Assembly (NCBI GenBank): GCA_947628795.1
Contig: CANRBF010000001.1
Coordinates: forward strand, 1 to 64,000
Direction: 5' to 3'
Length of the DNA stretch: 64,000 bases
Origin: an uncultured Monoglobus sp.
Lineage (GTDB): Bacteria > Bacillota > Clostridia > Monoglobales > Monoglobaceae
Each line of letters opens with the position of its first letter. Positions within the stretch are counted from its first letter, which is position 1. Below the pieces are notes generated by a model. It was not told the origin of the DNA and made no database searches. It saw only the letters and a program-made list of their open reading frames with translations. A program made the translations under genes and the position numbers. Below, piece by piece: positions 48,701 to 57,871 of this stretch.

Positions 48701-49560
48701 TGTCCCTTTATCCTGGCCGAAAGCATCAGCTTTTTGTTGTACTTATATCTGCCTACCTTCGCCATGTCGTAACGCTTGGGGTCAAAGAACGTGCTGGTGA
48801 GCAGCGACTGAGCGCTGTCGACCGTGGGCGGCTCGCCCGGACGCAGCCTTCTGTAAACCTCAAGCAGTCCGTCCTCATGGGTCTTGGCGGTGTCTTTATC
48901 CATTGTGGCGGCAAGACGCGCGTCCTCGCCGAACAGCTCTTTTATCTCCGCGTCGGTTCCGATGCCGAGCGCGCGGATAAGCACCGTCACCGGGATCTTT
49001 CTGGTGCGGTCGATCCTTACATAAAATATATCGTTGCTGTCCGTCTCATACTCCAGCCACGCGCCGCGGTTGGGGATGACCTGAGACGAGAACAGCTTTT
49101 TGCCCAACTTATCGTATGTCTGGGAATAGTAAACGCTCGGCGAGCGGACCAGCTGCGAGACGATAACGCGCTCGGCGCCGTTTATGATAAACGTTCCCGA
49201 GGGCGTCATGAGCGGAAAGTCGCCCATGAATATCTCCTGCTCCTTGACCTCGCCCGACTCCTTGTTAATAAGCCTTACCTTTACTCTGAGAGGCGCCGCG
49301 TATGTCGCATCACGCTCTTTACATTCTTCAATATCGTATTTAGGTGTGTTTTCCAAGTGATAGTCGATAAACTCCAAAATTAGATTGCCTGTATAATCCG
49401 TTATAGGCGAAACATCATGAAAGACCTCCTTCAGTCCTTCCTCCAAAAACCATTTGTAGGAATTTGTCTGAATCTCGATGAGATTCGGCATCTCGAGAAC
49501 CTCGTTGATCTTTCCGTAGCTCATGCGGATATTTTCGCCAAGTTTCACAGGATGTGGCAT
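45730..49560 (-). CDS. rpoB: DNA-directed RNA polymerase beta subunit
   Basis: 1276 residues from the ATG at 49558-49560 ([18 protein letters not shown]), chosen because GAGGTGA is 8 bases upstream; a GTG at 49572 is part of that site. The rifampicin region ([37 protein letters not shown]) shows the sensitive-type residues Ser, Gln, Asp, His, Arg and Ser at the usual positions. Later blocks [15 protein letters not shown] and [12 protein letters not shown] are intact. The C-terminus has a long acidic extension of about 90 residues (about 1180-1276), longer than in Bacillus. The usual rplL is not upstream; rarA is. Confidence 0.98.
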   Translation of the reverse strand: MPHPVKLGENIRMSYGKINEVLEMPNLIEIQTNSYKWFLEEGLKEVFHDVSPITDYTGNLILEFIDYHLENTPKYDIEECKERDATYAAPLRVKVRLINKESGEVKEQEIFMGDFPLMTPSGTFIINGAERVIVSQLVRSPSVYYSQTYDKLGKKLFSSQVIPNRGAWLEYETDSNDIFYVRIDRTRKIPVTVLIRALGIGTDAEIKELFGEDARLAATMDKDTAKTHEDGLLEVYRRLRPGEPPTVDSAQSLLTSTFFDPKRYDMAKVGRYKYNKKLMLSARIKGQTSAETVVSPITGEILCEAGDKITPEVAHELEAHGINSLVLECDGAQTKVISNHMVDVRDYVLNKTGEDLEYSPRECGITERVRRTVLDEIIESAGDPNSDEFKTLLEDRRDELQPKHVLIDDIIASISYIGNLANGVGSVDDIDHLGNRRIRSVGELLQNQFRIGLSRMERVVRERMTTSDLDAITPQSLINIRPVTSAIKEFFGSSQLSQFMDQINPLGELTHKRRLSALGPGGLSRERAGYEVRDVHHSHYGRMCPIETPEGPNIGLINSLSGFAKVNEYGFIETPYRRVDKEKKLVTDEVSYMTADEEEGYYVAQANEPLNEDGTFKKRKIVTRYKDEFVEIAPERVDYMDVSPRQVTSIATAMIPFLENDDANRALMGSNMQRQAVPLLVPESPIIGTGMEYKAAKDSGVCVLAKRAGTVTYVSATKIKVKTDDGDIDTYNLIKFTRSNQGMCVNQKPIVEKGEKVKKDQIIADGPSTRNGEIGLGRNIRMAFMTWEGYNYEDAILISEELVKDDVFTSIHIEEYEVDARDTKLGPEEITRDIPNIGDDALKDLDERGIIRVGAEVESGDILVGKVTPKGETELTAEERLLRAIFGEKAREVRDTSLRVPHGEYGIIVDVKVFTRTNGDELPPGVNQVVRCYIAQKRKISVGDKMAGRHGNKGVVSRILPVEDMPFLPDGTPLQIVLNPLGVPSRMNIGQVLEVHLGYAAKALGWKVATPVFDGANEDDIMDALEQAGYERDGKSVLYDGRTGEPFDNRVTVGYMHMLKLAHLVDDKIHARSTGPYSLVTQQPLGGKAQFGGQRFGEMEVWALEAYGAAYTLQEILTVKSDDVVGRVKTYEAIVKGENVPEPGVPESFKVLIKELQSLALDIKVLDGDGNEVILRENLDDDDVSELPVNIAGFEGEENAEKKPESDDTEETEDDLLAEGEFEDTDESEDSIIAEVTQILAGQTGTEADLFDEVDDLESYEEMKDAEDFDDEEEEF

Positions 49561-49857
49561 AAAACTGATCACCTCTCGTAAAAATTTATATCAAAGTCGC
49601 AAACCTAGCCCGGTAATCCGCGCATTTTAAAAGCGTGCCGGGCGATCATACGATTTTTAATTTTTTCAAAACTTAAACGGCGTTTTTCAAAACCGATTTT
49701 CGTAATTTTTTCACCAAAATCCGCCGCGACCGCGCACAAATCACGGGAATTTTCCGATTCCCCAAAACCCACGTATTCACGCGGTTTTTCGGTTATTGTT
49801 CCAAGCGCCCGAAAGCGCCGATCCCGCAAAATATGCACAGTAACTCATTTTAAACAG
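49561..49857 (-). other. Long untranslated leader of rpoB
   Basis: About 300 bases between the predicted start of transcription and the rpoB ATG. A GTG-started open frame (49605-49838) has no ribosome site and no recognisable protein and is not called. No L10-type or other known autoregulatory fold was identified by eye. Confidence 0.5.
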
Positions 49858-49863
49858 ATTATA

Positions 49864-49892
49864 ATGATAACACAAAATAAATTCCTTGTCAA
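49864..49892 (-). promoter_or_regulatory. Promoter of rpoBC
   Basis: TTGACA (49887-49892) and TATCAT (49864-49869), 17-base spacer, minus strand, just after the rarA terminator. Confidence 0.72.
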
Positions 49893-49913
49893 GCAAATAT
49901 TTCAAAATAATTT

Positions 49914-49944
49914 AAAAAAGCAGAAAATTTATTTCTGCTTTTTT
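49914..49944 (-). terminator. Terminator of glyA-rarA, spanning the rarA stop codon
   Basis: AAAAAAGCAGAAA (49914-49926) pairs with TTTCTGCTTTTTT (49932-49944); the rarA TAA lies in the loop. In the minus direction the second arm supplies the U run. Confidence 0.75.
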
Positions 49945-51212
49945 ATTCTTTTCCAGTATTCTTTGGCGGCCTGCTCGGTTTTGTTTTGGCCGAACTCGTA
50001 GTATATTTTGTCTTTTATGTTGTCGGGCAGGTACTGCTGCTCAATATAATGGTTCGGATAGCTGTGGGGATACAGGTAGTTCTGCCCTTTGGTTATCTCG
50101 CCCTCGCCGTCGTAGTGCTTGTTTTGAAGCTGCCTCGGTATCGGGCCCACGTCTATGCTCTCGATGTCTTTTATCGCCGCGTCTATCGCTGTTATCGCCG
50201 AGTTGGATTTCGGCGCGGTGGCCAGCAGGATAACCGCGTGCGCCAGCGGGATCCTCGCCTCGGGGAAGCCCAGCATCAGCGCGCTGTCGACGCAGGCCTT
50301 GACGATAGATATCGCCTGCGGATAGGCGAGGCCGATATCCTCGCAGGCGGTCACCATAACTCTGCGGCAGATAGATTGTATATCGTCCGCCTCTATAAGC
50401 CGCGCCAGATAGTGGACAGCCGCGTTCGGGTCGCTGCCGCGGATAGACTTCTGGAGCGCGCTCATCACGTCGTACTGGTTGTCGCCCTTTTTGTCGAATT
50501 GAAAAGCCTTCTTTTGGGTGCACTGCTCGGCCATCTCGAGGGTTATCTCGATGTCGCCGTTTTGGTCGGGCTTTGAGTACATTACCGCAAGCTCAAGGGC
50601 GTTCAGTCCCTTGCGCACGTCGCCGCCCGATTTTTCGGCCAAGTGCCGCAGCACATCGTCGCCGCAGATTATTTTCGAATCGGGGAAATCATGCTCTCCG
50701 ACCCACTTCACGGCACGGCGCAGGGCGCACTCGATGTCCTGCGCGGTGAGAGGTCTGAACTCAAACACCGTGCAGCGGCTTAATATGGCATTGTATATAT
50801 AGAAATACGGGTTTTCGGTCGTGCTGGCGATAAGCGTTATTTTCCCGTTTTCCGTGTACTCGAGCAGCGACTGCTGCTGCTTTTTGTTGAAATTCTGGAT
50901 CTCGTCCAAATAAAGCAAAATACCGTTTTGACCGAACAGGCCGTCGCTCTCTTTGACGATGTTTTTGATATCCGAGACCGACGCGTTGGTGGCGTTGAGC
51001 CGATAGAGCGTCTTGTTTGACGCTTTGGCGGCGATGTTCGCCACGGTGGTCTTGCCCGTGCCCGAAAGACCGTAGAATATCATGTTGGGGATATTTCCGC
51101 TCTCGATTATGTTTCGCAGTATTCGGTTTTTGCCCAGAATATGCTGCTGTCCCACAACCTCATCTAAGGTCGCGGGACGCAGTCTGTCCGCCAGCGGGGT
51201 TTGATTATTCAT
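49929..51212 (-). CDS. rarA: Replication-associated recombination protein A (AAA ATPase)
   Basis: 427 residues. RarA/MgsA is a clamp-loader-like ATPase acting at stalled forks. [19 protein letters not shown] opens the protein, Walker A is GLSGTGKTT, Walker [10 protein letters not shown], sensor 1 STTENP, and the C-terminal tetramerisation block [21 protein letters not shown] is present. The start overlaps the glyA end by 8 bases, so both share the glyA promoter. Confidence 0.95.
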   Translation of the reverse strand: MNNQTPLADRLRPATLDEVVGQQHILGKNRILRNIIESGNIPNMIFYGLSGTGKTTVANIAAKASNKTLYRLNATNASVSDIKNIVKESDGLFGQNGILLYLDEIQNFNKKQQQSLLEYTENGKITLIASTTENPYFYIYNAILSRCTVFEFRPLTAQDIECALRRAVKWVGEHDFPDSKIICGDDVLRHLAEKSGGDVRKGLNALELAVMYSKPDQNGDIEITLEMAEQCTQKKAFQFDKKGDNQYDVMSALQKSIRGSDPNAAVHYLARLIEADDIQSICRRVMVTACEDIGLAYPQAISIVKACVDSALMLGFPEARIPLAHAVILLATAPKSNSAITAIDAAIKDIESIDVGPIPRQLQNKHYDGEGEITKGQNYLYPHSYPNHYIEQQYLPDNIKDKIYYEFGQNKTEQAAKEYWKRIKKQK

Positions 51213-52443
51213 AAAGCGGGTGCTTGGCGCAGAGCGCTTGGACGCGCTTTGCGGCCTCGTCGCGATTGCCCTCGAAGTTTTTGATTATCAATGAGATAAG
51301 CTCGGCAACCTCTACCATGTCGTCCTCTTTAAAGCCGCGTGTCGTCACGGCGGGGGTGCCCAGCCTGATTCCGCTTGTCACAAACGGGCTCTTGGGGTCG
51401 CCGGGAATCGTGTTCTTGTTGCAGGTGATTCCCACCTCGTCCAGCATATGCTCGACCTCTTTGCCGGTCAGACCCTGCTTTATCAGGCTGACGAGCATCA
51501 GGTGGTTGTCGGTGCCGCCCGAAACTATGTCTATGTCTCGCGCCTGAAGCGCCTCGGCAAGGGCGGCGGCATTTTTCTTGACCTGCAGCTGATACGCCTT
51601 GAAATCATCCGACAGGGCTTCCTTGAGGCAGACCGCTTTTGCGGCGATAACGTGCATAAGGGGACCGCCCTGGCTTCCGGGGAACACGGCCTTGTTTATC
51701 ATCGGGCCGTACTCCTCCTTGCAGAGGATCAGGCCACCTCTGGGTCCGCGCAGAGTTTTGTGGGTCGTGGTCGTGACAAAATCGGCGTAGGGCACCGGGC
51801 TGGGGTGCAGGCCGGCAGCCACCAGACCCGCGATGTGCGCCATGTCTACCATTAGGTAGGCGCCTACCTCGTCGGCGATCTCGCGGAACTTTTTGAAATC
51901 TATCTCGCGCGCATAGGCGCTGGCGCCCGCCAGTATCAGCTTGGGCTTGTGCTCAAGAGCCAGCTCGCGCACCTTGTCGTAATCTATTCTGCATGTCTCG
52001 GGGTCAACGCCGTAGGGCACGACGTTAAAATATTTGCCCGAAATATTCACAGGCGAACCGTGGCTCAGATGTCCGCCCTCGGAGAGGTTCATGCCGAGAT
52101 ACGTGTCGCCGGGCTCCATGGCCGCAAAGAACACCGCCAGATTGGCGCTGGCGCCCGAATGGGGCTGAACGTTGGCGAACTCGGCGCCAAACAGCTCTTT
52201 TGCGCGGTCCCTCGCCAGGTCCTCGACTATATCAACGTACTCGCAGCCGCCGTAGTAGCGCTTTCCGGGATAGCCCTCGGCGTACTTGTTGGTAAGGGGC
52301 GTGCCCATCGCTTCCATAACGGCGGGGCTGACGAAGTTCTCGGACGCGATAAGCTCGATTTTTCCGCGCTGTCTGCCGATCTCTTTCTCGATCGCCGCCT
52401 TGACCTCGGGGTCGGTCTTGCTCAGGTTCTCAAATTCAAACAT
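51205..52443 (-). CDS. glyA: Serine hydroxymethyltransferase
   Basis: 412 residues. PLP enzyme that interconverts serine and glycine and supplies methylene-tetrahydrofolate. Motifs: [31 protein letters not shown], the PLP-lysine block [14 protein letters not shown] and [20 protein letters not shown] lies just before the ATG. It is the first gene of the glyA-rarA unit. Confidence 0.97.
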   Translation of the reverse strand: MFEFENLSKTDPEVKAAIEKEIGRQRGKIELIASENFVSPAVMEAMGTPLTNKYAEGYPGKRYYGGCEYVDIVEDLARDRAKELFGAEFANVQPHSGASANLAVFFAAMEPGDTYLGMNLSEGGHLSHGSPVNISGKYFNVVPYGVDPETCRIDYDKVRELALEHKPKLILAGASAYAREIDFKKFREIADEVGAYLMVDMAHIAGLVAAGLHPSPVPYADFVTTTTHKTLRGPRGGLILCKEEYGPMINKAVFPGSQGGPLMHVIAAKAVCLKEALSDDFKAYQLQVKKNAAALAEALQARDIDIVSGGTDNHLMLVSLIKQGLTGKEVEHMLDEVGITCNKNTIPGDPKSPFVTSGIRLGTPAVTTRGFKEDDMVEVAELISLIIKNFEGNRDEAAKRVQALCAKHPLYE

Positions 52444-52481
52444 TGGTTAATCCTCCAAAAATAAATTTTTAATATTTTATG

Positions 52482-52510
52482 TTGAAAAAAATACACTTTT
52501 CTATTATAAT
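52482..52510 (+). promoter_or_regulatory. Promoter of nth
   Basis: TTGAAA (52482-52487) and TATAAT (52505-52510), 17-base spacer. Its -10 overlaps the glyA -10 on the other strand. Confidence 0.75.
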
Positions 52511-52531
52511 GTTAAATATAAAAATTTGCAA
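52503..52531 (-). promoter_or_regulatory. Promoter of glyA-rarA
   Basis: TTGCAA (52526-52531) and TATAAT (52503-52508), 17-base spacer, minus strand. The sequence ATTATAAT (52503-52510) supplies the -10 element for both directions. Confidence 0.75.
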
Positions 52532-52546
52532 GAGGTATTTTGAGAT

Positions 52547-53191
52547 ATGAGAGAGAAAATTAAAGACAAAAAAGCGAGAGTTTTGGAGATTATTGATATT
52601 TTTGACGAGGTTTACGCCGACGCGGACTGCACGCTGGATTACATAAATCCGCTCCAGCTGCTGATCTCCACCCAGCTTGCCGCCCAATGCACCGACAAGC
52701 GGGTGAACATCGTCGCCAAAGACCTTTATAAAAAATATCCGGATGTGTACGCCTTCGCAGGCGCCGACGAGCTCGAGCTCAGAGAGGACATACGCTCCAC
52801 GGGATTTTTCAGGAACAAGGCCAAAAACATAATCGGCTGCTGCAAAATGCTTATCAGCGACTACGGCGGCGAGGTCCCCGAGGCGATGGAAGATCTGCTG
52901 CGTCTGCCGGGAGTGGGCAGAAAGACCGCCAATCTGGTTCGGGGCGACTATTTTAAAATTCCCGGCATCGTGGTCGACACCCATGCCAAGCGGCTTTCAA
53001 ACCGCATGGGCCTGACGACAAACAGCGACCCGACCAAGATCGAGTTCGACCTGCTCAAGATCGTGCCCGAGGAACACCAGACCGCGTTCTGCCACCGTCT
53101 TGTCTATCACGGACGTGAATACTGCCCTGCCGGGCACCCGCGCTGCGGCGAATGTCCTATCGCTCATCTATGCCCTAAAATCGGCGTTTAA
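52547..53191 (+). CDS. nth: Endonuclease III
   Basis: 214 residues. DNA glycosylase/AP-lyase for oxidised pyrimidines. The helix-hairpin-helix is LLRLPGVGRKTANLV with the catalytic Asp in VVDTHAKRL. The C-terminal [4Fe-4S] ligands are spaced C-x6-C-x2-C-x5-C (CPAGHPRCGECPIAHLC). The conserved catalytic Lys lies ahead of the hairpin in the usual TDKRVN block. AGAGG precedes the ATG. Confidence 0.96.
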   Translation: MREKIKDKKARVLEIIDIFDEVYADADCTLDYINPLQLLISTQLAAQCTDKRVNIVAKDLYKKYPDVYAFAGADELELREDIRSTGFFRNKAKNIIGCCKMLISDYGGEVPEAMEDLLRLPGVGRKTANLVRGDYFKIPGIVVDTHAKRLSNRMGLTTNSDPTKIEFDLLKIVPEEHQTAFCHRLVYHGREYCPAGHPRCGECPIAHLCPKIGV

Positions 53192-53210
53192 AAGCATTGC
53201 GGTGCCCGTT

Positions 53211-53275
53211 CGTGTCAAAAAATGCGCCTTTCGTGTCACAGCTATTGACACGCGGGGGCCGACTTGGCGTAAAAT
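53211..53275 (+). promoter_or_regulatory. Promoter with three CGTGTCA boxes upstream of the ABC exporter remnant
   Basis: CGTGTCA occurs at 53211-53217 and 53232-53238 (21 bases apart, two helical turns) and inverted as TGACACG at 53246-53252. The last two form a 7-bp perfect inverted repeat with 7 bases between. The third box overlaps the -35 TTGACA (53245-53250). The -10 TAAAAT (53270-53275) is 19 bases away, longer than normal, and the spacer contains GCC-GACTT-GGC. This suggests a regulated drug-responsive promoter; the regulator is not in the window. Confidence 0.55.
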
Positions 53276-53338
53276 ATTCAGAAGATACTTATTATTTTTT
53301 ATTTAATAAGCACCGAGTTTTTTGAAAGGGGAATTGCA

Positions 53339-55086
53339 ATGTTTGGTTTTATCGGAAAACAGCTAAAGCCCTACGTCAAACTTGTGGTTTTGGTTATTGT
53401 TTTTCAAATTGGACAAACGCTGCTTTCTGTTTATCTTCCCAGGATCAACGCGGGAATTATCGACTACGGAGTCGCAAACGGCGATATCGGATACATAATA
53501 AATAAAGGCATACTTATGCTCTCTCTGTCGGTCATCCAATTTTTGTGCGCGATCGGCGCGGGCATTTTTTTGGCGCAAAGACGGCTTTGTCGATGGGGCG
53601 CGATCTGCGCAAAAAAATATATACAAAAATCTTATCTTACTCTCAGAATGAGGTCGCTGTTTTCGGCGCGCCGACGCTTATCACGCGCGCGACCAACGAC
53701 GTGGAACAGATCGTTCATTTTCTTACGATCGCGCTGACTGTGATAGTCTCCACTCCGATAATGTTTGTTGTCGGAGTTATTATGGCGCTTGCGCAGAGCG
53801 TCGAGCTCTCCGTGGTGGTGCTGATAACCGTTCCTATCCTTTTTATTATCACGGTCATATTATTGTTATACATCGTGCCCTATTTTTCCAAACAGCAGGC
53901 GAGTATCGACAAAACGAACGAAATTCTGAGAGATCAGATCACAGGCGTGCGCGTGGCGCGGGCTTTTGTGCAGGAAAATTTTGAAAAAAAGAGATTCGGC
54001 AAGGTCAATAACGAATTGTATAAAATCGGTTTGGTAACGTCGCAAATACCCACGCTGATGATCCCGCTGTTTATGTTTATCGTAAACGCCGCGACCGTCG
54101 CGGTTCTGTGGTACGGCGGTCGGCTAGCGCTGAGCGGCAGCGTGCAGGTCGGCGAGATCATCGCCTTTATCACATATTTATCGTTTATCTTAACGGCCAC
54201 GCTCTCGTCCTCGGTAGTGTTCATTATGCTGCCCAGAGCGCAGGTTTCCGCAAAACGCATCATCGAGCTGCTGGACACCGAAAGCACGATCGAGGAGCGC
54301 GAAGATCCCGTTTCGCTCAACGATCCGCGCGGAGAGATAAAATTCGAAAACGTCAGCTATTCTTACGCGCCCGACGACCCGGACGTAAAGCCCGTGCTTA
54401 AAAATATTTCGTTCACGGCGAAGCCCGGGACCAAGACTGCTATAATCGGTTCAACAGGCAGCGGAAAAACTACCTTGCTCAATATTATCCCCCGTTTGAC
54501 CGACGCCACAAGCGGCAGAGTTCTGTTTGACGGCGTTGATATCAAAGAACTTAAAAAAAACGAGCTTGACGCGGCTATCGGCATGGTTCCCCAGAAGGCG
54601 TTTCTTTTCGGGGGCAGCCTTAAACAGAACATGCTTTACGCAAAAAGCGACGCTGACGACGATGAGATATGGGACGCGCTCCGCGTGGCTCAGGCCGAGG
54701 ATTTTATACTCGAAAAAGAGGACGGCATAAATATGCGCGTATCGGAGGGCGGCGCGAATTATTCGGGAGGTCAGCGCCAAAGACTGGCGATCGCCAGAGC
54801 GATCGTCCGCAGACCGAAGGTCTATCTTTTTGACGACTCGTTTTCAGCTCTCGATTACGCGACAGACAAAAAGCTGCGCGCCGCGCTAAAGGAGATCACC
54901 TCAGACGCGACCGTTATCGTTGTGGCCCAGCGTGTCGCCTCGATCAAGGACGCGGACAATATCACAGTTTTAAACAACGGAGAAATTGAGGATATAGGAA
55001 CGCACAGCGAGCTCATCAAGCGCTGCGCCACTTATATCGAGATCGCCTCGACCCAGCCTGACAGCGAAACGGAGGCGAGCGCATGA
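53339..55086 (+). pseudogene. ABC exporter half-transporter (TM287-like), frameshifted in a T7 run
   Basis: Two overlapping frames together give one ABC exporter of about 582 residues. Frame 1 (53339 on) encodes the start and first helices (FGFIGKQLKPYVKLVVL); frame 2 continues from GAKTALSMGRDLRKKIYTKIL. The frames join if the T7 run at 53565-53571 had one more T. The ATPase half is complete: IGSTGSGKTTLLN, YSGGQRQR, LFDDSFSALD. Asp replaces the usual catalytic Glu after the Walker B Asp, which is the pattern of the non-catalytic partner in heterodimeric exporters. T-TTT-TTG is also a -1 slippery heptamer in the right frame, so recoding cannot be excluded; a sequencing or assembly error is another possibility. 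Confidence 0.8.
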
Positions 55087-55570
55087 GCAGATCAAAAACC
55101 CCGAAAAAATCAAGAAGCGCGAGAAATCAGAAAAACCGGATAAACAAAGGCTCCGTGAAAAGGCTTATCGGCCTCTTTGCCGCCTATAGATCATGGTGCT
55201 TGCTGATGATCGCCGCGCTCATAGTTTCGGGCGTGTTCACCGCGATTGGACCGCGCGTGCTGGGAGGCGCGACAGACTCGATCGTGATAGGGCTCGGCGC
55301 AGGCGGCATAGACTGGAAAACATTCTTTTTCCGGACGGGCCTTGCCACGCTCATATATTTCATGCAGTTTGTCACCAAATGGTTTGCCGGCCGCGCGTCG
55401 GCGCGTATAACGGCGCGCATAGCGGCGGATCTGCGCGAAAAAGTCGAAAAAAAGCTGTGGACGCTGCCGCTTAACTACTATGACACAAATAAGCGCGGAG
55501 ACATAATGAGCCGCGCGGCAAACGACGTTGACAATGTGGTCACGACGCTCAATCAAACCGGCGGAGACCT
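55083..55570 (+). pseudogene. N-terminal fragment of the second ABC exporter half
   Basis: Starts ATGAGC, overlapping the previous stop by 4 bases. About 160 residues of a transmembrane domain are preserved (RLIGLFAAYRSWCLLMIAAL, KKLWTLPLNYYDTNKRGD, MSRAANDVDNVVTTLNQ). The sequence then changes abruptly near 55570 into an unrelated gene; the remaining helices and the whole ATPase domain are gone. This half would have carried the catalytic ATP site, so the exporter pair cannot work as it stands. Confidence 0.8.
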
Positions 55571-55887
55571 TATATATTGTTATGCTGAACGGAAAATATT
55601 TCTACTCGGCGCAGCGGAACTCGAACAATCCCGACGAGTTCCGCTCCAATGTGCACCAGGGCGGTGAAATGATCGAGTATCCGATCGACGATGAGACCAA
55701 GAAACTGTGCGAAAAGATCGCCTCGCTGTTCGATCTGCCGATTTCGGGCATTGATCTGCTGATCGGCGACAACGAGTATGTCACAGTCGAGGTAAACGCG
55801 ACCCCCGGCGGTCTGCCCGATGATAAGGATAAGGAAGCATATTATTCGATCATAAAAAGCAACGGCATAGACCTGGGTTTGGATTAA
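55571..55887 (+). pseudogene. C-terminal remnant of a RimK-like ATP-grasp ligase
   Basis: The frame reads LYIVMLNGKYFYSAQRNS, DEFRSNVHQGG, FDLPISGIDLLIGDNE and VTVEVNATPG, the C-terminal part of an ATP-grasp amino-acid ligase (RimK family; Mg ligands in the EVNATPG block). It has no N-terminal half and begins at the ABC fragment, out of frame with it. It ends 28 bases before the GH3-family gene, so the original pair was probably a two-ligase operon. Confidence 0.72.
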
Positions 55888-55915
55888 TTTTCAAACCGAA
55901 AACGAGGAGGATAAA

Positions 55916-57622
55916 ATGATACACAGATTAGAAATTCCCGAAGATATAACACCGGAAAATCCGGCATACGAGGCGTACAGCGTTTATAATGAGGTAGTTG
56001 ACATATGTATGAACGCCGGGGCGTACAGCCGCGATCTGCTGATGCGGATAGTGCGCGATAACGAGAACACCGAGTACGGCAAAAAGTACGGCTTCAGCGA
56101 GATCCGTTCCGTGGAGGAATATAAAAAGAAGGTTCCCTTCTCGGTATACGACGACTACGCGGAGGCGATCGAGCGCATGATACGCGGCGAAAAGAACATA
56201 ATAACCGCCTACCCGATCATCCATTACGCCGTGACTTCGGGAAGCGTGGATAATCCCAAAAACATTCCGGTATCGGACCGCACCATGGACGCGTACATGA
56301 AATACGCCTCAAGCATTGCACAGTGCGTATACGACCACGGCATACGCCAAATAAAGGGACGTCCGCCGAAATTCGGAAAACAGTTTATGACCGCTGTCGT
56401 AAAAACCGATTACGTGAAAGACGGAACGCTCAGAGGTCCTATATCGTCGGCGATATTCCTTAAGAAAAAACCGTTTATGCACTATGTTCTGCCCTAGCCC
56501 ACAGAGGTTATGTACCCCGAGGGCAAAAATTTCAATCAAAAGTATCTGCGCGCGTTTTACGCTCTCAAGGAGCGCGATATCGTATGCCTGGTCGCTCCGT
56601 TTATGACAGCTCTCGTGGATACCATGTATTATATAGAATCCAATTGGCGCTCACTGGTTGACGATATAGAAGTCGGAAGGCTCGACCCCGCCATAGAAAT
56701 GGACGAGGATTTCCGCTCGGAGGCGAATAGCCGGCTCAAGCATGATCCCGAAAGAGCGGCGGAGCTTAGAGCGGTTTTTGAAAAAGGCTTTGACGAGCCC
56801 GTTATCCCGAAAATCTGGCCGAACTGTGATTACCTTTCGGCGATCGGAGGCGGCGGATTTGTTTCGTACACCCAAAAGATGAAACGCTACTCGGGCGACA
56901 TACCGATATATTTTAACAGCTACGGCGCGTCCGAGGGTCCTATATCAAGCTGCTTGGAGATGGGAAAACCGGAGAGTACGGTAATTCCCGCAAACGGCTT
57001 TTTTGAGTTTATTCCGGTTGATGACGACAGCGGAGATCCGACAAAAACGCTTGACCTTGACGAGCTTGAAGTCGGATGTGAATACGAGATAGTTGTCACC
57101 AACCTCGCGGGCTTTTACCGCTACCGCCTTGGCGATGTTGTCGAGGTTGCGGGTTACGACGGCGAATCCCCAAGACTGCTGTTCAAGTATCGCAAGAACC
57201 AAATGGTCAGCATCGCGGGCGAAAAAACAAACGAGGCGGCCGCCGCGTGGGTCGTGCGCGAGTTCGAAAAAGCCACGGGAGAGGCGATCACGGATTTCAG
57301 CCTATACGCCGACACCGACGACCTGCCCGGACGCTATGTTATGTTTATGGAGCCCGAAAAGCATATTCCCAAAGAAAAACTCAAGCATTACCGCGATATA
57401 TGCGAGGAAAAGCTGTGCATCGCCAATCCGCCATACAGCGGGGAGCTGAATGAGAAGCATCTGCTGCCGATGAAGCTGTACTTTTTGCAGCAGGAAACGT
57501 ATTACTTGTACCGCGACATGATGATGCTGAAGGGCATCTCCGAGAACCAGATAAAGCCCGTGCGCGTGATCGACACGCCGAGAAAAGAAAAATTCTTCTT
57601 CGGCCTTATCGACAAAGAATAA
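55916..57622 (+). pseudogene. GH3-family acyl-acid amido synthetase with an in-frame TAG
   Basis: 568 residues if read through. GAGGAG precedes the ATG. Residues 1-193 (ENTEYGKKYGFSEI, YPIIHYAVTSGSVDNPKNIPVSD) hold the adenylate-forming P-loop-like TSGS motif. After HYVLP comes TAG (56495-56497), and the same frame resumes PTEVMYPEG and continues to EKFFFGLIDKE, including YGASEGPIS (acyl-adenylate site) and YRYRLGDVVEVAG. TCG to TAG would be a single-base change and Ser fits the position. The family joins a carboxylic acid to an amino acid through an acyl-adenylate. Whether this is a true null allele, a sequencing error or readthrough cannot be told. The neighbouring ATP-grasp remnant suggests an amide-bond pathway. 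Confidence 0.82.
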
Positions 57623-57632
57623 AATAAGTCAA

Positions 57633-57665
57633 AATAGCGCTCCCAAATCGGGAGCGCTATTTTTC
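57633..57665. terminator. Bidirectional terminator between GH3 and the SLH gene
   Basis: AATAGCGCTCCC and GGGAGCGCTATT form a 12-bp stem with a 5-base loop. It is followed by TTTTCTT in the plus direction and by TTTTGACTT in the minus direction, serving two convergent genes. Confidence 0.85.
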
Positions 57666-57681
57666 TTGCCTCGCACATCTG

Positions 57682-57732
57682 CCTCCTCCCGGGAGGAGGT
57701 GTCAGGCGTAAGCCTGACGGAGGTGGGAACGC
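57682..57732. repeat. Palindromic repeat, type A, copy 2
   Basis: CCTCCTCCCGGGAGGAGG palindrome, GTCAGGC-GTAA-GCCTGAC hairpin, GGAGGTGGGAACG. Identical in sequence to the copy at 57798 over at least 50 bases. Confidence 0.82.
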
Positions 57733-57741
57733 AATCTGCAG

Positions 57742-57790
57742 CTCCCCCCTCAGTCGGCTCCGCCGCCAGCTCCCCCGAGGGGGCGCCTCC
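57742..57790. repeat. Palindromic repeat, type B, copy 4
   Basis: CTCCCCCCTCAGTCGG, CGGC-TCC-GCCG hairpin, CAGCTCCCCCGAGGGGGCGCC. It lies between two type A copies. Confidence 0.8.
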
Positions 57791-57797
57791 AAATCTG

Positions 57798-57850
57798 CCT
57801 CCTCCCGGGAGGAGGTGTCAGGCGTAAGCCTGACGGAGGTGGGAACGTAG
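57798..57850. repeat. Palindromic repeat, type A, copy 3
   Basis: Same as copy 2, including GGAGGTGGGAACGTAG. It ends about 20 bases before the stop codon of the SLH gene, where a CCCTAGTCCCTAG motif overlaps that stop codon. Confidence 0.82.
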
Positions 57851-57871
57851 GGGCCGCCCGGGCCCTAGTCC

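Noticed and set aside
49605..49838. 77-codon GTG-started frame in the rpoB leader
   Set aside because: No ribosome site, unusual basic composition, no recognised family; treated as untranslated leader.
56495..56497. Pyrrolysine insertion at the GH3 TAG
   Set aside because: No PYLIS-like context can be judged, no pyl genes are in the window, and TAG ends other genes here; a nonsense change or error is simpler.
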